Source of the DNA: an uncultured Prevotella sp.
Lineage (GTDB): Bacteria > Bacteroidota > Bacteroidia > Bacteroidales > Bacteroidaceae
DNA length: 6,649 bases
Direction of reading: 5' to 3'
Assembly (NCBI GenBank): GCA_900769055.1
Contig: CAAGFF010000097.1
Coordinates: 1-6,649, forward strand
Positions 1-6,649 of the stretch are shown here, piece after piece. Position numbers and translations under genes: made by a program. The notes under the pieces were generated by a model, which saw only the letters and a program-made list of their open reading frames with translations, ran no database searches and had not been told where the DNA came from. How positions within the stretch are numbered: position 1 is the stretch's first letter; the number at the start of each line of letters is the position of its first letter.

Positions 1-2559
1 AGCAGCGGTGTTGGCTGTCTCGGGAGGCCAACGGGCGCGTACTGCAGCCGAGGACTTGTCCTCACCCTTCACCCACCAGTAGCTGTTGTTGCGAACGCCA
101 TTACCTCCGAAGCTGCCTGTTCCGAGCATGAAGAGTGTGAAGTTCTTGTACTTCAATGTAACATTGATACCGAGAGTCGAAGGTGCGCCATACCAGCCAC
201 CCTTACCAAGATTTACCTGGTCTTTGTTGTCGATTATGCCGTCACCGTTCTGGTCCTTGTACTTCAAGTCACCTGGAGCGATTGTCTGACCAAAATATGA
301 CTGGTTGGGGGAAGCCTTGATGTCAGCCTCGTCCTTGAAGAAACCAAGGCACTCATATCCCCAGATGGCGTCGAGCGGCTTGCCCTGACGATACTGGTAG
401 GCATCAGCATAGTTGGTGTCGTCACGCTTGGTGGCTTTTGTGGTGTAGTAGGTGTAGTTGGCACCAACCTGCAGACCGAAGTCACCGAAGTTCTTCTTGT
501 AGTTGAGAGCAAGGTCGAAACCAGTGCGCTTGTCATCGTTGAAGTTGATGTAAGGACGGAATGAAGACTCAGGGTAATAAACCATGAAGTAGCTTGGCAT
601 CTGGTTAGAAGCCGTGATAATCTGTCCTGTCATCTTGCTTACGAAGAACGAAGCGTCGAAAGTGAGGGCACGGTCGAGAACCGAACCACGAAGGTTTACA
701 GAGAACTCCTTACGGTGGATATAACCGAGGTCATCATTGGAACCACGCTTTGACTGAACGCCTGCATGACCAGACATTCCGTTCCAGTCCCACCAACCGC
801 CACTCTGGTAAGCACCGAGATACATGTAATAGTCATCGATACCGAGGTCGGTCACCAAGTCGCTATAACTTGCGCTGAGCACGAGGTCGTTGAATGCACT
901 GTCCTTCATGAAGTTCTCGTTAGCGATGTTCCATCCGAGAGTGAACGAGGGAGAGAAACCTGCACGCTTGCCTTCGGGGAGCTTGGCTGACCAAGGTGCT
1001 GCGAGAGCGAAGTCGGCATAGTACTTGCGGTCGTAGTTATAACCGAGCTGAAGACCGAGGTTGGCGTTAGACACCTTGTGATATACACCTGACTCAGACT
1101 GCTGATAACCATTTGCAACGAGCATTGCATTTACATTATGCACATTGCCAAATGTGCGTGCATAGTCGAAGTGGGCATTGAAAGCAATTGTCTGATTGTC
1201 TGTAGAACCTGAAATATTCTGTACACCAGAGTGCTTGTCAACAGTGTCGTATGTGTTGAGAGCCACAATCACGTCCTTGCCATTATATTCACTCCAGGTC
1301 GGGGTGAATGTGGCATAAGTGTCATTGAATGATGAGGTGTAGGCAGTACGATAATCCACAGCAACCATTGCATGGAAGCTCAGACCCTTTGTGATTGAGT
1401 TGAGATCAACATCAACACCTGAGTCAAACTGGAACTGACGGCTTGTCCATGTGTTCTTGCCGGCGAAGTAATAGTCGGCGAAGATATTACTGAGGTCTGT
1501 CTGCGAACCACCGAGGAAGCAACCGTTGAGATAGTTCTTTGTAGTGCCGATAAGGTCCATTGCCTGCTTTGAGTTCTCGTCGATATAAGACAGAGGAATC
1601 AGCGGAGCCACACGGTTGGGACGGAATGTGGCAGCCTTTTCCCAATACGAACCACCATTAGCCGACTTGGAGTTATAATAAGTGGCATTGGCATTTACGT
1701 ATGCATTGATGAAGTTGTTGAGCTTAATATCAACATTACCACGCACATTGAAACGGTCAACATAGTTGTTGGCTGCCTCGCCCACCTTCAGGAAGTCGCC
1801 CTGACGATAGTAGCTCACGTTGGCATAGAACTTTGCACGCTCATTGCCACCCTCAATCTCGGCTGTCACGTCAGTGCGGTTATAGCTCTTTTTGATGAAC
1901 TCAGAAGAGTAGAACTCCACATCGGGATAGCGATAGGGATTTGCGCCAGAAGCGTACTTGGCTATTGTCTCAGGAGAATAAAGAGCTGTAAGTCCGTCGT
2001 TGGCGCGGGCCTCGTTATATAAATACATATATTCGGCAGAACCGAGATACTCGGGATATGACTTGGCGACAGCCCAACCTGTGTTGGCACGTACATTCAC
2101 CGAAAGACCATTGTTCACCTTACCACGCTTTGTGGTGATGAGAATGGCACCTTTTGCAGCCTTGCTACCATAGAGAACAACAGCCTGAGCACCCTTGAGG
2201 AAGGTGATTGACTCAATTTCGTCTGGCTTCACGTTGTTAGCTTCACGGGGCACACCGTCGATGAGCACAAGCTGGTCGGTATATCCCCACATTCCGGCTC
2301 CATTGTAACCGGACACATAGCCCTGCATGTTGTCAAGACTATAGGTATTGTAGTTCTTCTCGGTCAACTCTCTGTAATTGACTGTAGATACACCACCCAT
2401 GATGTCCTGTTTTACCACCTTGCGGAAAGCCACATTGACAAGAGTGCTGTCTTCAGCCGTCTCCTGCGCCGATACGGGTGCAGCGGCACAGATGGCAAGA
2501 AGTGCAAGAAGATTCTTAGATATCTTGTTCATAATAAATTTCTTCGTTTTCATTAACAT
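1..2559 (-). CDS. SusC/RagA-family TonB-linked outer-membrane transporter lacking the N-terminal domain (3'-partial)
   Basis: The frame is open for all 853 codons from ATG 2559 to the left edge, with no stop, so the C-terminus (probably about 100-150 residues) is outside. A signal peptide (hydrophobic NLLALLAICAAAPVSA) ends at Ala31, with cleavage before QETAEDS. The mature protein goes straight into LVNVAFRKVVKQDIMGGVSTVN (residues 40-61, a run given in part as a landmark), which aligns with the start of the SusC plug, so the carboxypeptidase-regulatory-like domain is absent. Plug marks are LVLIDGVPRE (97-106) and PDEIESITFLKGAQAV with LYGSKAAKGAILITTKRG (112-146). The barrel follows, with a GGWWDW loop and an acidic NGDG loop at residues 769-780; the last visible part, FTLFMLGTG...NNSYWWVKG...VRARW, is typical of SusC shortly before its final strands. 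It differs clearly from the upstream SusC, so it is not a simple recent duplicate. Its SusD partner is presumably encoded beyond the edge. Met1, Met3 and Met10 are all possible starts. Confidence 0.95.
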   Translation of the reverse strand, partial: MLMKTKKFIMNKISKNLLALLAICAAAPVSAQETAEDSTLVNVAFRKVVKQDIMGGVSTVNYRELTEKNYNTYSLDNMQGYVSGYNGAGMWGYTDQLVLIDGVPREANNVKPDEIESITFLKGAQAVVLYGSKAAKGAILITTKRGKVNNGLSVNVRANTGWAVAKSYPEYLGSAEYMYLYNEARANDGLTALYSPETIAKYASGANPYRYPDVEFYSSEFIKKSYNRTDVTAEIEGGNERAKFYANVSYYRQGDFLKVGEAANNYVDRFNVRGNVDIKLNNFINAYVNANATYYNSKSANGGSYWEKAATFRPNRVAPLIPLSYIDENSKQAMDLIGTTKNYLNGCFLGGSQTDLSNIFADYYFAGKNTWTSRQFQFDSGVDVDLNSITKGLSFHAMVAVDYRTAYTSSFNDTYATFTPTWSEYNGKDVIVALNTYDTVDKHSGVQNISGSTDNQTIAFNAHFDYARTFGNVHNVNAMLVANGYQQSESGVYHKVSNANLGLQLGYNYDRKYYADFALAAPWSAKLPEGKRAGFSPSFTLGWNIANENFMKDSAFNDLVLSASYSDLVTDLGIDDYYMYLGAYQSGGWWDWNGMSGHAGVQSKRGSNDDLGYIHRKEFSVNLRGSVLDRALTFDASFFVSKMTGQIITASNQMPSYFMVYYPESSFRPYINFNDDKRTGFDLALNYKKNFGDFGLQVGANYTYYTTKATKRDDTNYADAYQYRQGKPLDAIWGYECLGFFKDEADIKASPNQSYFGQTIAPGDLKYKDQNGDGIIDNKDQVNLGKGGWYGAPSTLGINVTLKYKNFTLFMLGTGSFGGNGVRNNSYWWVKGEDKSSAAVRARWPPETANTAA
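2467..2559 (-). other. Sec signal peptide of the second SusC-like protein
   Basis: Residues 1-31 comprise a basic n-region (Lys4, Lys6, Lys7, Lys12, Lys15), a hydrophobic core NLLALLAICAA and a signal peptidase I site VSA before Gln32. Cys24 lies inside the core in LAIC and lacks the small residues of a lipobox, so lipoprotein processing is unlikely. If translation starts at Met10, the same cleavage site is kept and the n-region is MNKISKN. Confidence 0.8.
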
Positions 2560-2574
2560 TTTGTTACCTTATTA
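2557..2574 (-). promoter_or_regulatory. susD/second susC junction: tandem stop and Shine-Dalgarno-like site
   Basis: Read on the minus strand, the junction is TAATAAGGTAACAAAATG. The SusD stop TAA is followed at once by a second in-frame TAA, and the overlapping AAGG (2570-2567) sits 7 bases ahead of the ATG at 2559. This spacing favours Met1 of the second SusC as the start, although Bacteroidota often initiate without a Shine-Dalgarno sequence, and Met10 (2532) would give a shorter, more usual signal-peptide n-region. With no room for a promoter or terminator, the gene depends on upstream transcription unless a promoter lies inside susD. Confidence 0.55.
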
Positions 2575-4551
2575 CCATCCGGGGTTCTGTCCGAAGTCTG
2601 CATAGAGATAAACATCGTCATTCTTCAATGGGAACAGATAGTGTCTCTTGCTGAACTGGCGCTCAACAATCACCTTTTCGCTCCATCCTGTAACCTCGGC
2701 ATCACGTGGGTCATTCTTCGAATAGTCGAAATTACCTACACGACGGAATTCCTGTGAGGTCTTGATGTTGTAAGGATACTCAGTGAGAAGCAACCAGCGC
2801 TGGAGGTCGTTCCAACGGAAGCCCTCGAAGGCAAGCTCGCAAGCACGCTCGCGACGAACCTCGTCGATGAACTTCTTCTGGTCGGCGGTAAACTTGTCTG
2901 CTACATGGGCTGCACCTACACGGTCGCGCAACACGTTGATAGCCTCAACTGCGGTCTTGCCATATTTGCTGCTCTTATAGCTTGCGCCCTGTGCAGCTGC
3001 ACCAGCTTCTGCATACATCAGGTAGATGTCGGCAACACGCATATAAGGAAGATAGGTCTGAAGAGCACCACCCCAGTTGTACATACCGTCATACTTGTTG
3101 CACTGGTGAGGAACGAGCTTCTGACAGAAATATCCTGTACGAGAACCATTGTTAGCATCGCGCATCAACTCAGCTGTAGGATCGGTACCATTGGCTGACT
3201 GAAGCGGCAGATACTGATAAACCTTGTCGTCCTTACTCGGGTCGTTGTTGATAAACTTGAATCCGTCGAACATGATGTCATGATAGAATCGTGGGTCACG
3301 ATCCTTGAAAGGATGTGTCGGGTCGAAACCTGACTCTGGATCATCAAGAGGCAGACCATTAGCCATACCGTATGCATAGTTGATATAGTTGGCAGTAGGC
3401 ATGTGGATAACAGCATCGTGCTCAACAAGACCGCTGATCTTCGGTCCCCAAAGCTTGGCGAAGTTCCAGTTAGAACCGTTGACATCAGGCATCGGGCCAC
3501 GCATAATAGCCTCAACAGTACCAGGCATCTGCCAGTTCTTACCTGTGGTATAGAAGATGTCAGAGAAGCTGGTAGTGCTGGCATTCTTGTCCATTATGTG
3601 GTTGTAGATGTCAGAATATACATACTCTGCAAGAGCGTAAGGAGTTGTTCCACCCTCAATAAGGCTCAGAGCCTCACCAAGAGCGTCGGCAGCACGCTTT
3701 GCCAACTCTGCATCATACTGATAGGTAAGGGTGAAGTTGCCCGAACCTGTTGATGCACCATGCACATTGAATGGAGAAGCTGCATAGAGGAGCACCTTGC
3801 CAAGGTATCCAAGAGCGCAAGCCTTGGTGATACGCAGGTCGTTGTGTCCCTTTGTGCGCAAACCGGCAGGATGGTTATCCCAGTTGGCAGGCAGCAGGTC
3901 GGCAGCGCGACGATAGTCGGCAGCACACTTCTCAGCACACTCTTTGAATGAGAGGCGCGGCAGATTCAATTCGTCGCTTGGCTCAAATGCCTTGTCAACG
4001 TAAGGCAGACCACCAAAGAAGTTCATCAGCTCATTGTGCCACCATGCACGGAAGAACAGAAGCTGTCCTTCAAGAACATTCTTCTCGTCAGCAGAACCCT
4101 GGAACTTGTCGAGGTTCTCAAGACCGATATTGCAGTGGCGAATGCAGTACCAAGCGTGCTCCATTGAGTGAGCATACTTGTCAGAACTCGTTGGGTCTGG
4201 ATTGTCTGCATGCAGGAAATGCTGGTTGTTGCTATACCAGTTACGATAGTTACCAAGGTCCATCTGATGAGTAAGGTGAGAGTCACCCAGACCGGCATTC
4301 ATAATCTCATCATCACCCCAGTTGAACGTACAGCACCACATGTTTGACTCCTTGTTAGGAATACAGTTGTAGTTAAGCTCTACGAATCCCTGGAAATGGG
4401 TGAAGTCTGTGAAAACAGCGTCGCCGTCAACATTCGAGTCCGGATTCTTGTCGAGATAATCGGTACAAGAGGTTATTCCGGCCACCATGGCGACTGCCAT
4501 TACACCTTTATATATATATTTATTTAAAAAGTTTTTCATTTCCAATTCCAT
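2572..4551 (-). CDS. SusD/RagB-family nutrient-binding outer-membrane lipoprotein
   Basis: Complete SusD-like lipoprotein of 659 residues, the surface lid and substrate-binding partner of the SusC encoded just upstream. A lipoprotein signal peptide ends in a lipobox-like ITSC with the acylated Cys at residue 29, followed by the usual TDYLDKNPD. TPR-type helices include LLFFRAWWHNELMNFFGG (165-181, with small differences from the consensus) and ACALGYLGKVLLYAASP (244-260). The C-terminal RagB/SusD signature is RVADIYLMYAEA (505-516), INVLRDRVGAA (538-548), EVRRERACELAFEGFRWNDLQRW (564-586, quoted here only as landmarks), and the classic ending QNPGW. It is longer than many SusD proteins (about 500-600 residues). 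Met5 at 4539 is the likelier start: it gives the usual MKN-type n-region, has a GGAA six bases upstream, and leaves a Cys at position 25, whereas Met1 adds an acidic MELE. Gene spacing implies translation coupled to the upstream susC. The residue set gives no substrate specificity. Confidence 0.97.
   Translation of the reverse strand: MELEMKNFLNKYIYKGVMAVAMVAGITSCTDYLDKNPDSNVDGDAVFTDFTHFQGFVELNYNCIPNKESNMWCCTFNWGDDEIMNAGLGDSHLTHQMDLGNYRNWYSNNQHFLHADNPDPTSSDKYAHSMEHAWYCIRHCNIGLENLDKFQGSADEKNVLEGQLLFFRAWWHNELMNFFGGLPYVDKAFEPSDELNLPRLSFKECAEKCAADYRRAADLLPANWDNHPAGLRTKGHNDLRITKACALGYLGKVLLYAASPFNVHGASTGSGNFTLTYQYDAELAKRAADALGEALSLIEGGTTPYALAEYVYSDIYNHIMDKNASTTSFSDIFYTTGKNWQMPGTVEAIMRGPMPDVNGSNWNFAKLWGPKISGLVEHDAVIHMPTANYINYAYGMANGLPLDDPESGFDPTHPFKDRDPRFYHDIMFDGFKFINNDPSKDDKVYQYLPLQSANGTDPTAELMRDANNGSRTGYFCQKLVPHQCNKYDGMYNWGGALQTYLPYMRVADIYLMYAEAGAAAQGASYKSSKYGKTAVEAINVLRDRVGAAHVADKFTADQKKFIDEVRRERACELAFEGFRWNDLQRWLLLTEYPYNIKTSQEFRRVGNFDYSKNDPRDAEVTGWSEKVIVERQFSKRHYLFPLKNDDVYLYADFGQNPGW
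4465..4539 (-). other. Lipoprotein signal peptide and lipobox of the SusD-like protein
   Basis: From Met5 the segment reads a Lys-containing n-region, a hydrophobic core (GVMAVAMVAGI) and ITSC, with the Cys codon at 4467-4465. The Ile at -3, Thr at -2 and Ser at -1 fit a signal peptidase II lipobox as seen in Bacteroidota lipoproteins. The residues after the Cys (TDYLDKNPD) are acidic, fitting the loose surface-export signal of this phylum and the conserved SusD N-terminus. The protein is therefore expected to be anchored on the outer face of the outer membrane. Confidence 0.85.
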
Positions 4552-4557
4552 TTATTA
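4537..4557 (-). promoter_or_regulatory. first susC/susD junction: tandem stop and alternative SusD starts
   Basis: The first susC ends with TAA directly followed by a second TAA and then the ATG at 4551. A second in-frame ATG lies at 4539. A GGAA at 4549-4546 is six bases ahead of the 4539 ATG, and no purine-rich site precedes the 4551 ATG at a suitable distance, because the stop codons occupy that position. This supports 4539 as the true start. Either way, initiation would take place within 20 bases of the upstream stop, consistent with ribosomes re-initiating or coupling between the two genes. Confidence 0.5.
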
Positions 4558-6649
4558 GAGATTAAACTTGACACCGAAGTTGATACGCTTCATTGTAGGA
4601 TAAGCACCTGTTGCGCCGCCCCAGCTTGAGAAGTTCGACTCACGGTCGTCGGGCATGCGGGTCCACAACCAAAGGTTGTTACCGCTGACGAAGACCTTAA
4701 GGTCGTTCAGACCCAACTTCTTAATCCAGCCGCCAGTCCAAGTATAGGCAACCTCAATGTTCTTCAGACGAATGTAGCTACCGTCGCAAAGATACTGTGT
4801 ACCATGATAGTATGTAGGAGTACTTGCGAAACGAGGTGTCACTACATCTGCACCATTGTGGTCAAAGCTCCACCATGTTCCCTGGTCGTAGATATTGGTC
4901 TGGTTCTTGTCAGAGAGGCTGACCATCGTTACGTCACGGGTTACGTTGGTTACGCCATAGAACTGCGCGAACATCGAGAATCCCTTGTATTCGAATCCGA
5001 TGGTGGCATTGTATGTATTCTCAGGAGTACCGGTATAACCGACAGGAGCAGAGTCGTTGTCGTCAACTACACCATCGCCGTTGAAATCGACAATATAATA
5101 GTCACCAGGCAATTTCTGACCATCATTTGAATTGTGCTTTGGCGAACCATAGATGTCATCGTATGTCTGCATCATCCCTCTGTCGAGGTGAGCATGAGTC
5201 TGACCAATGGCATATCCTGCTGCACGCTGGTAAGCTGGCTTCAAAGGAGCATCGTCCTTGATAATCACCTCGTTCTCTGCGTGAGTCATGTTCAGGTTAG
5301 CCCAAAGATGGAGCTTGTTGGCGAAGGTCTTGTTGAAGCGAAGCTCAACCTCATAACCCTTGGTCTTAACTTCACCCTTGTTAATCCATGCAGGCTTTGC
5401 ACCATAGTAGCTGGGCACGGCACGCTCGCTACCATTTACAAGGATATCAACACGCTTGTCGTGGAAGAACTCGATATTACCGGCGATGAGACCACCGAGA
5501 ATACCGTAGTCGATACCGATGTTGGTCTTCTTCACCTTCTCCCAATGGATGTCAGTGTTACCAACGACACTTTCGCGATACCATGTATAAGGCGACTTGC
5601 CCTGGTTTACGTCGAGATAAGAGGCACCATTCTGTCCGCCTCCCATAGCCCACTGTGTCTGATAGAGGAAACGGTCGCCGACGTTGTCGTCACCAATCTC
5701 TCCATAAGAGGCACGAATCTTGAGCATGTCGATAATCTTATTGTCGCGGAACCACTTCATGAATGGCTCATCGGAGATCATCCATCCTACGGCTCCTGAC
5801 TGGAAAAATGCGAAACGGTTGTCAGAAGAGAACTTCTCAGAACCATTGTATGCACCGTTATACTCTACAAAGTAGCGAGTGTTCCAATCGTAAGTTGCAC
5901 GGAACACCCAGTCCTCACGATAAGAGGGAATCATAGAACCTGTGGCATATTCCTGACGACCCCAGAGTCCCATAGCTGTTACGTTGTGCTTGCCAAACTG
6001 GCGTGCCCAGTTGAGCTGAACCTGATAGTTGAGGTTGCGCTGAGTCTTCCAGTTGTCAACCTCACCACCTTTTATTGTCCACTTGTTACCAACAGCATAA
6101 TCATAGTGGTCGTATGCCTCGTATGACTGCTTGTAGGTCACAGCACCTGTCTCGGGGTCAATCCACTTGAGCTGCACCGGTGTGTAAAGGTCATTGATAC
6201 CACGATCTTTCTCTACAAACACGTTGTCCCATGAAATCATACCACGCAGGTTAAGTCCCTTGGTGATGAAGTCGAGCTTCTGCTCAAGCACGAAGTCGGT
6301 GTTCAGACGGGTTGTTGTTACTGTCTGCTGACCGCCAGTAGCAATGTTCTGTGCAGAGTTGGTCACGTTTGTTCCGTGAGGCAGATAACCCCAAGAACCA
6401 TCTGCATAAAGAGGAACGAACACATCAGGGCCGATGTTATATACACCCGACCACTGTTGCGAAATCTGCCAGTCGCTGTTCACGCTGTTACTCCAAGGCG
6501 ACTTGCGTGTGGCGTTAGAACCTGAGAGGTTAACCTTGAAGACAGTTGTCTTGGTGATATTGAAGTCGAGGTTTGAACGGAAGTTGATACGGTTGTAAGC
6601 ATAACCTGTGTTATAATTACGTCCGCTCGGGAACTCACGATAAAGGTCA
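4555..6649 (-). CDS. SusC/RagA-family TonB-linked outer-membrane transporter, C-terminal part (5'-partial)
   Basis: This is the C-terminal 697 residues of a SusC-like TonB-dependent transporter; the reading frame is open to the right edge, so the start, signal peptide, N-terminal domain and plug lie outside. The GTG at 6483 is an internal Val codon, because 55 further in-frame upstream codons read as typical SusC barrel sequence (for example NRINFRSNLDFNITKTT). Visible family marks are barrel strands throughout, an acidic NGDG loop (DFNGDGVVDDND, in-window residues 521-532) before the last strands, the late motif DGSYIRLKNIEVAYT (about 622-636), a GNNLWLWT strand, and the terminal strand KRINFGVKFNL ending in the aromatic-rich pattern expected for outer-membrane barrel insertion. 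Full-length relatives have roughly 1000 residues, so about 300 are missing. It would import a substrate across the outer membrane using TonB energy, capped by the SusD encoded 3 bases downstream. The substrate is not deducible. The family call is very secure. Confidence 0.97.
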   Translation of the reverse strand, partial: DLYREFPSGRNYNTGYAYNRINFRSNLDFNITKTTVFKVNLSGSNATRKSPWSNSVNSDWQISQQWSGVYNIGPDVFVPLYADGSWGYLPHGTNVTNSAQNIATGGQQTVTTTRLNTDFVLEQKLDFITKGLNLRGMISWDNVFVEKDRGINDLYTPVQLKWIDPETGAVTYKQSYEAYDHYDYAVGNKWTIKGGEVDNWKTQRNLNYQVQLNWARQFGKHNVTAMGLWGRQEYATGSMIPSYREDWVFRATYDWNTRYFVEYNGAYNGSEKFSSDNRFAFFQSGAVGWMISDEPFMKWFRDNKIIDMLKIRASYGEIGDDNVGDRFLYQTQWAMGGGQNGASYLDVNQGKSPYTWYRESVVGNTDIHWEKVKKTNIGIDYGILGGLIAGNIEFFHDKRVDILVNGSERAVPSYYGAKPAWINKGEVKTKGYEVELRFNKTFANKLHLWANLNMTHAENEVIIKDDAPLKPAYQRAAGYAIGQTHAHLDRGMMQTYDDIYGSPKHNSNDGQKLPGDYYIVDFNGDGVVDDNDSAPVGYTGTPENTYNATIGFEYKGFSMFAQFYGVTNVTRDVTMVSLSDKNQTNIYDQGTWWSFDHNGADVVTPRFASTPTYYHGTQYLCDGSYIRLKNIEVAYTWTGGWIKKLGLNDLKVFVSGNNLWLWTRMPDDRESNFSSWGGATGAYPTMKRINFGVKFNL

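Noticed and set aside
264..1130. Two minus-strand open frames (264-536 and 906-1130), which might suggest that the left third is broken or carries small genes
   Set aside because: The codon-by-codon reading from 2559 to 1 is uninterrupted and gives a coherent SusC barrel. These are out-of-phase frames inside it, and no frameshift is needed.
2378..2605. A plus-strand open frame spanning the susD/second susC junction
   Set aside because: It is antisense to the signal-peptide region and the end of SusD. The apparent hydrophobic stretch is only the reverse reading of the AT-rich junction, and no family resemblance is seen.
3165..3584. A 139-codon minus-strand open frame in another phase within susD
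   Set aside because: It overlaps clear SusD sequence in the correct frame, and its own translation is Ser/Thr/Leu-rich low-quality sequence typical of an out-of-phase reading.
5134..5799. A 221-codon open frame on the plus strand
   Set aside because: It lies wholly antisense to the first SusC, whose translation matches its family throughout. The antisense product shows no recognisable domain and has no separate start context, so it is a shadow of the real gene.
4555..6483. Treating GTG at 6483 as the start of the first SusC
   Set aside because: The frame continues upstream for 55 more codons with typical SusC barrel sequence, and a start here would produce a protein without signal peptide or plug. 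The gene is truncated by the window edge.
1..6649. A recent duplication producing the two SusC genes
   Set aside because: The barrel regions share only general family motifs (NGDG loop, late-strand patterns). The N-terminal architecture and most loop sequences differ, so any duplication is ancient.
1..6649. tRNA/rRNA genes, CRISPR repeats, insertion sequences, rho-independent terminators or promoters
   Set aside because: No repeated arrays, transposase-like frames, inverted-repeat ends or stem-loop plus T-tract were seen, and the only non-coding positions are the two junctions of 3 and 12 bases.

Overview
The window is almost wall-to-wall coding on the minus strand. It holds part of a SusC/SusD-type nutrient-uptake operon of a Bacteroidota bacterium, most likely Prevotella-like or another gut/rumen Bacteroidales. 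That assignment rests on SusC/RagA and SusD/RagB families, which are essentially confined to this phylum, on weak Shine-Dalgarno signals, on TAA stops, and on moderate base composition. I cannot name the species.

Read in the direction of transcription (right to left), there are three genes. First is the C-terminal two thirds of a SusC-like TonB-dependent transporter (6649 to 4555; N-terminus off the right edge). Second is a complete SusD-like surface lipoprotein (4551 to 2572). Third is a second, different SusC-like transporter (2559 to 1; C-terminus off the left edge). The gaps are 3 and 12 bases, so the genes are almost certainly co-transcribed. No promoter, terminator, RNA gene, mobile element, CRISPR array or intergenic stretch longer than 12 bases is present. 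The third gene has no stop codon inside the window but is open for all 853 codons.

The first SusC and the SusD should form one outer-membrane pair: a TonB-driven beta-barrel capped by a substrate-binding lipoprotein that imports an oligosaccharide or other large nutrient. The second SusC probably pairs with another SusD encoded just past the left edge. This would give the tandem susC-susD-susC-susD layout known from polysaccharide utilisation loci such as the xylan (xus) operon of Prevotella bryantii. The substrate cannot be read from this window because no glycoside hydrolase or regulator is included.

The most notable point is that the two SusC proteins differ in architecture. The second one has no N-terminal carboxypeptidase-regulatory-like domain and has a shortened plug. 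This is a variant of a known system, and I found no evidence of a wholly new one.
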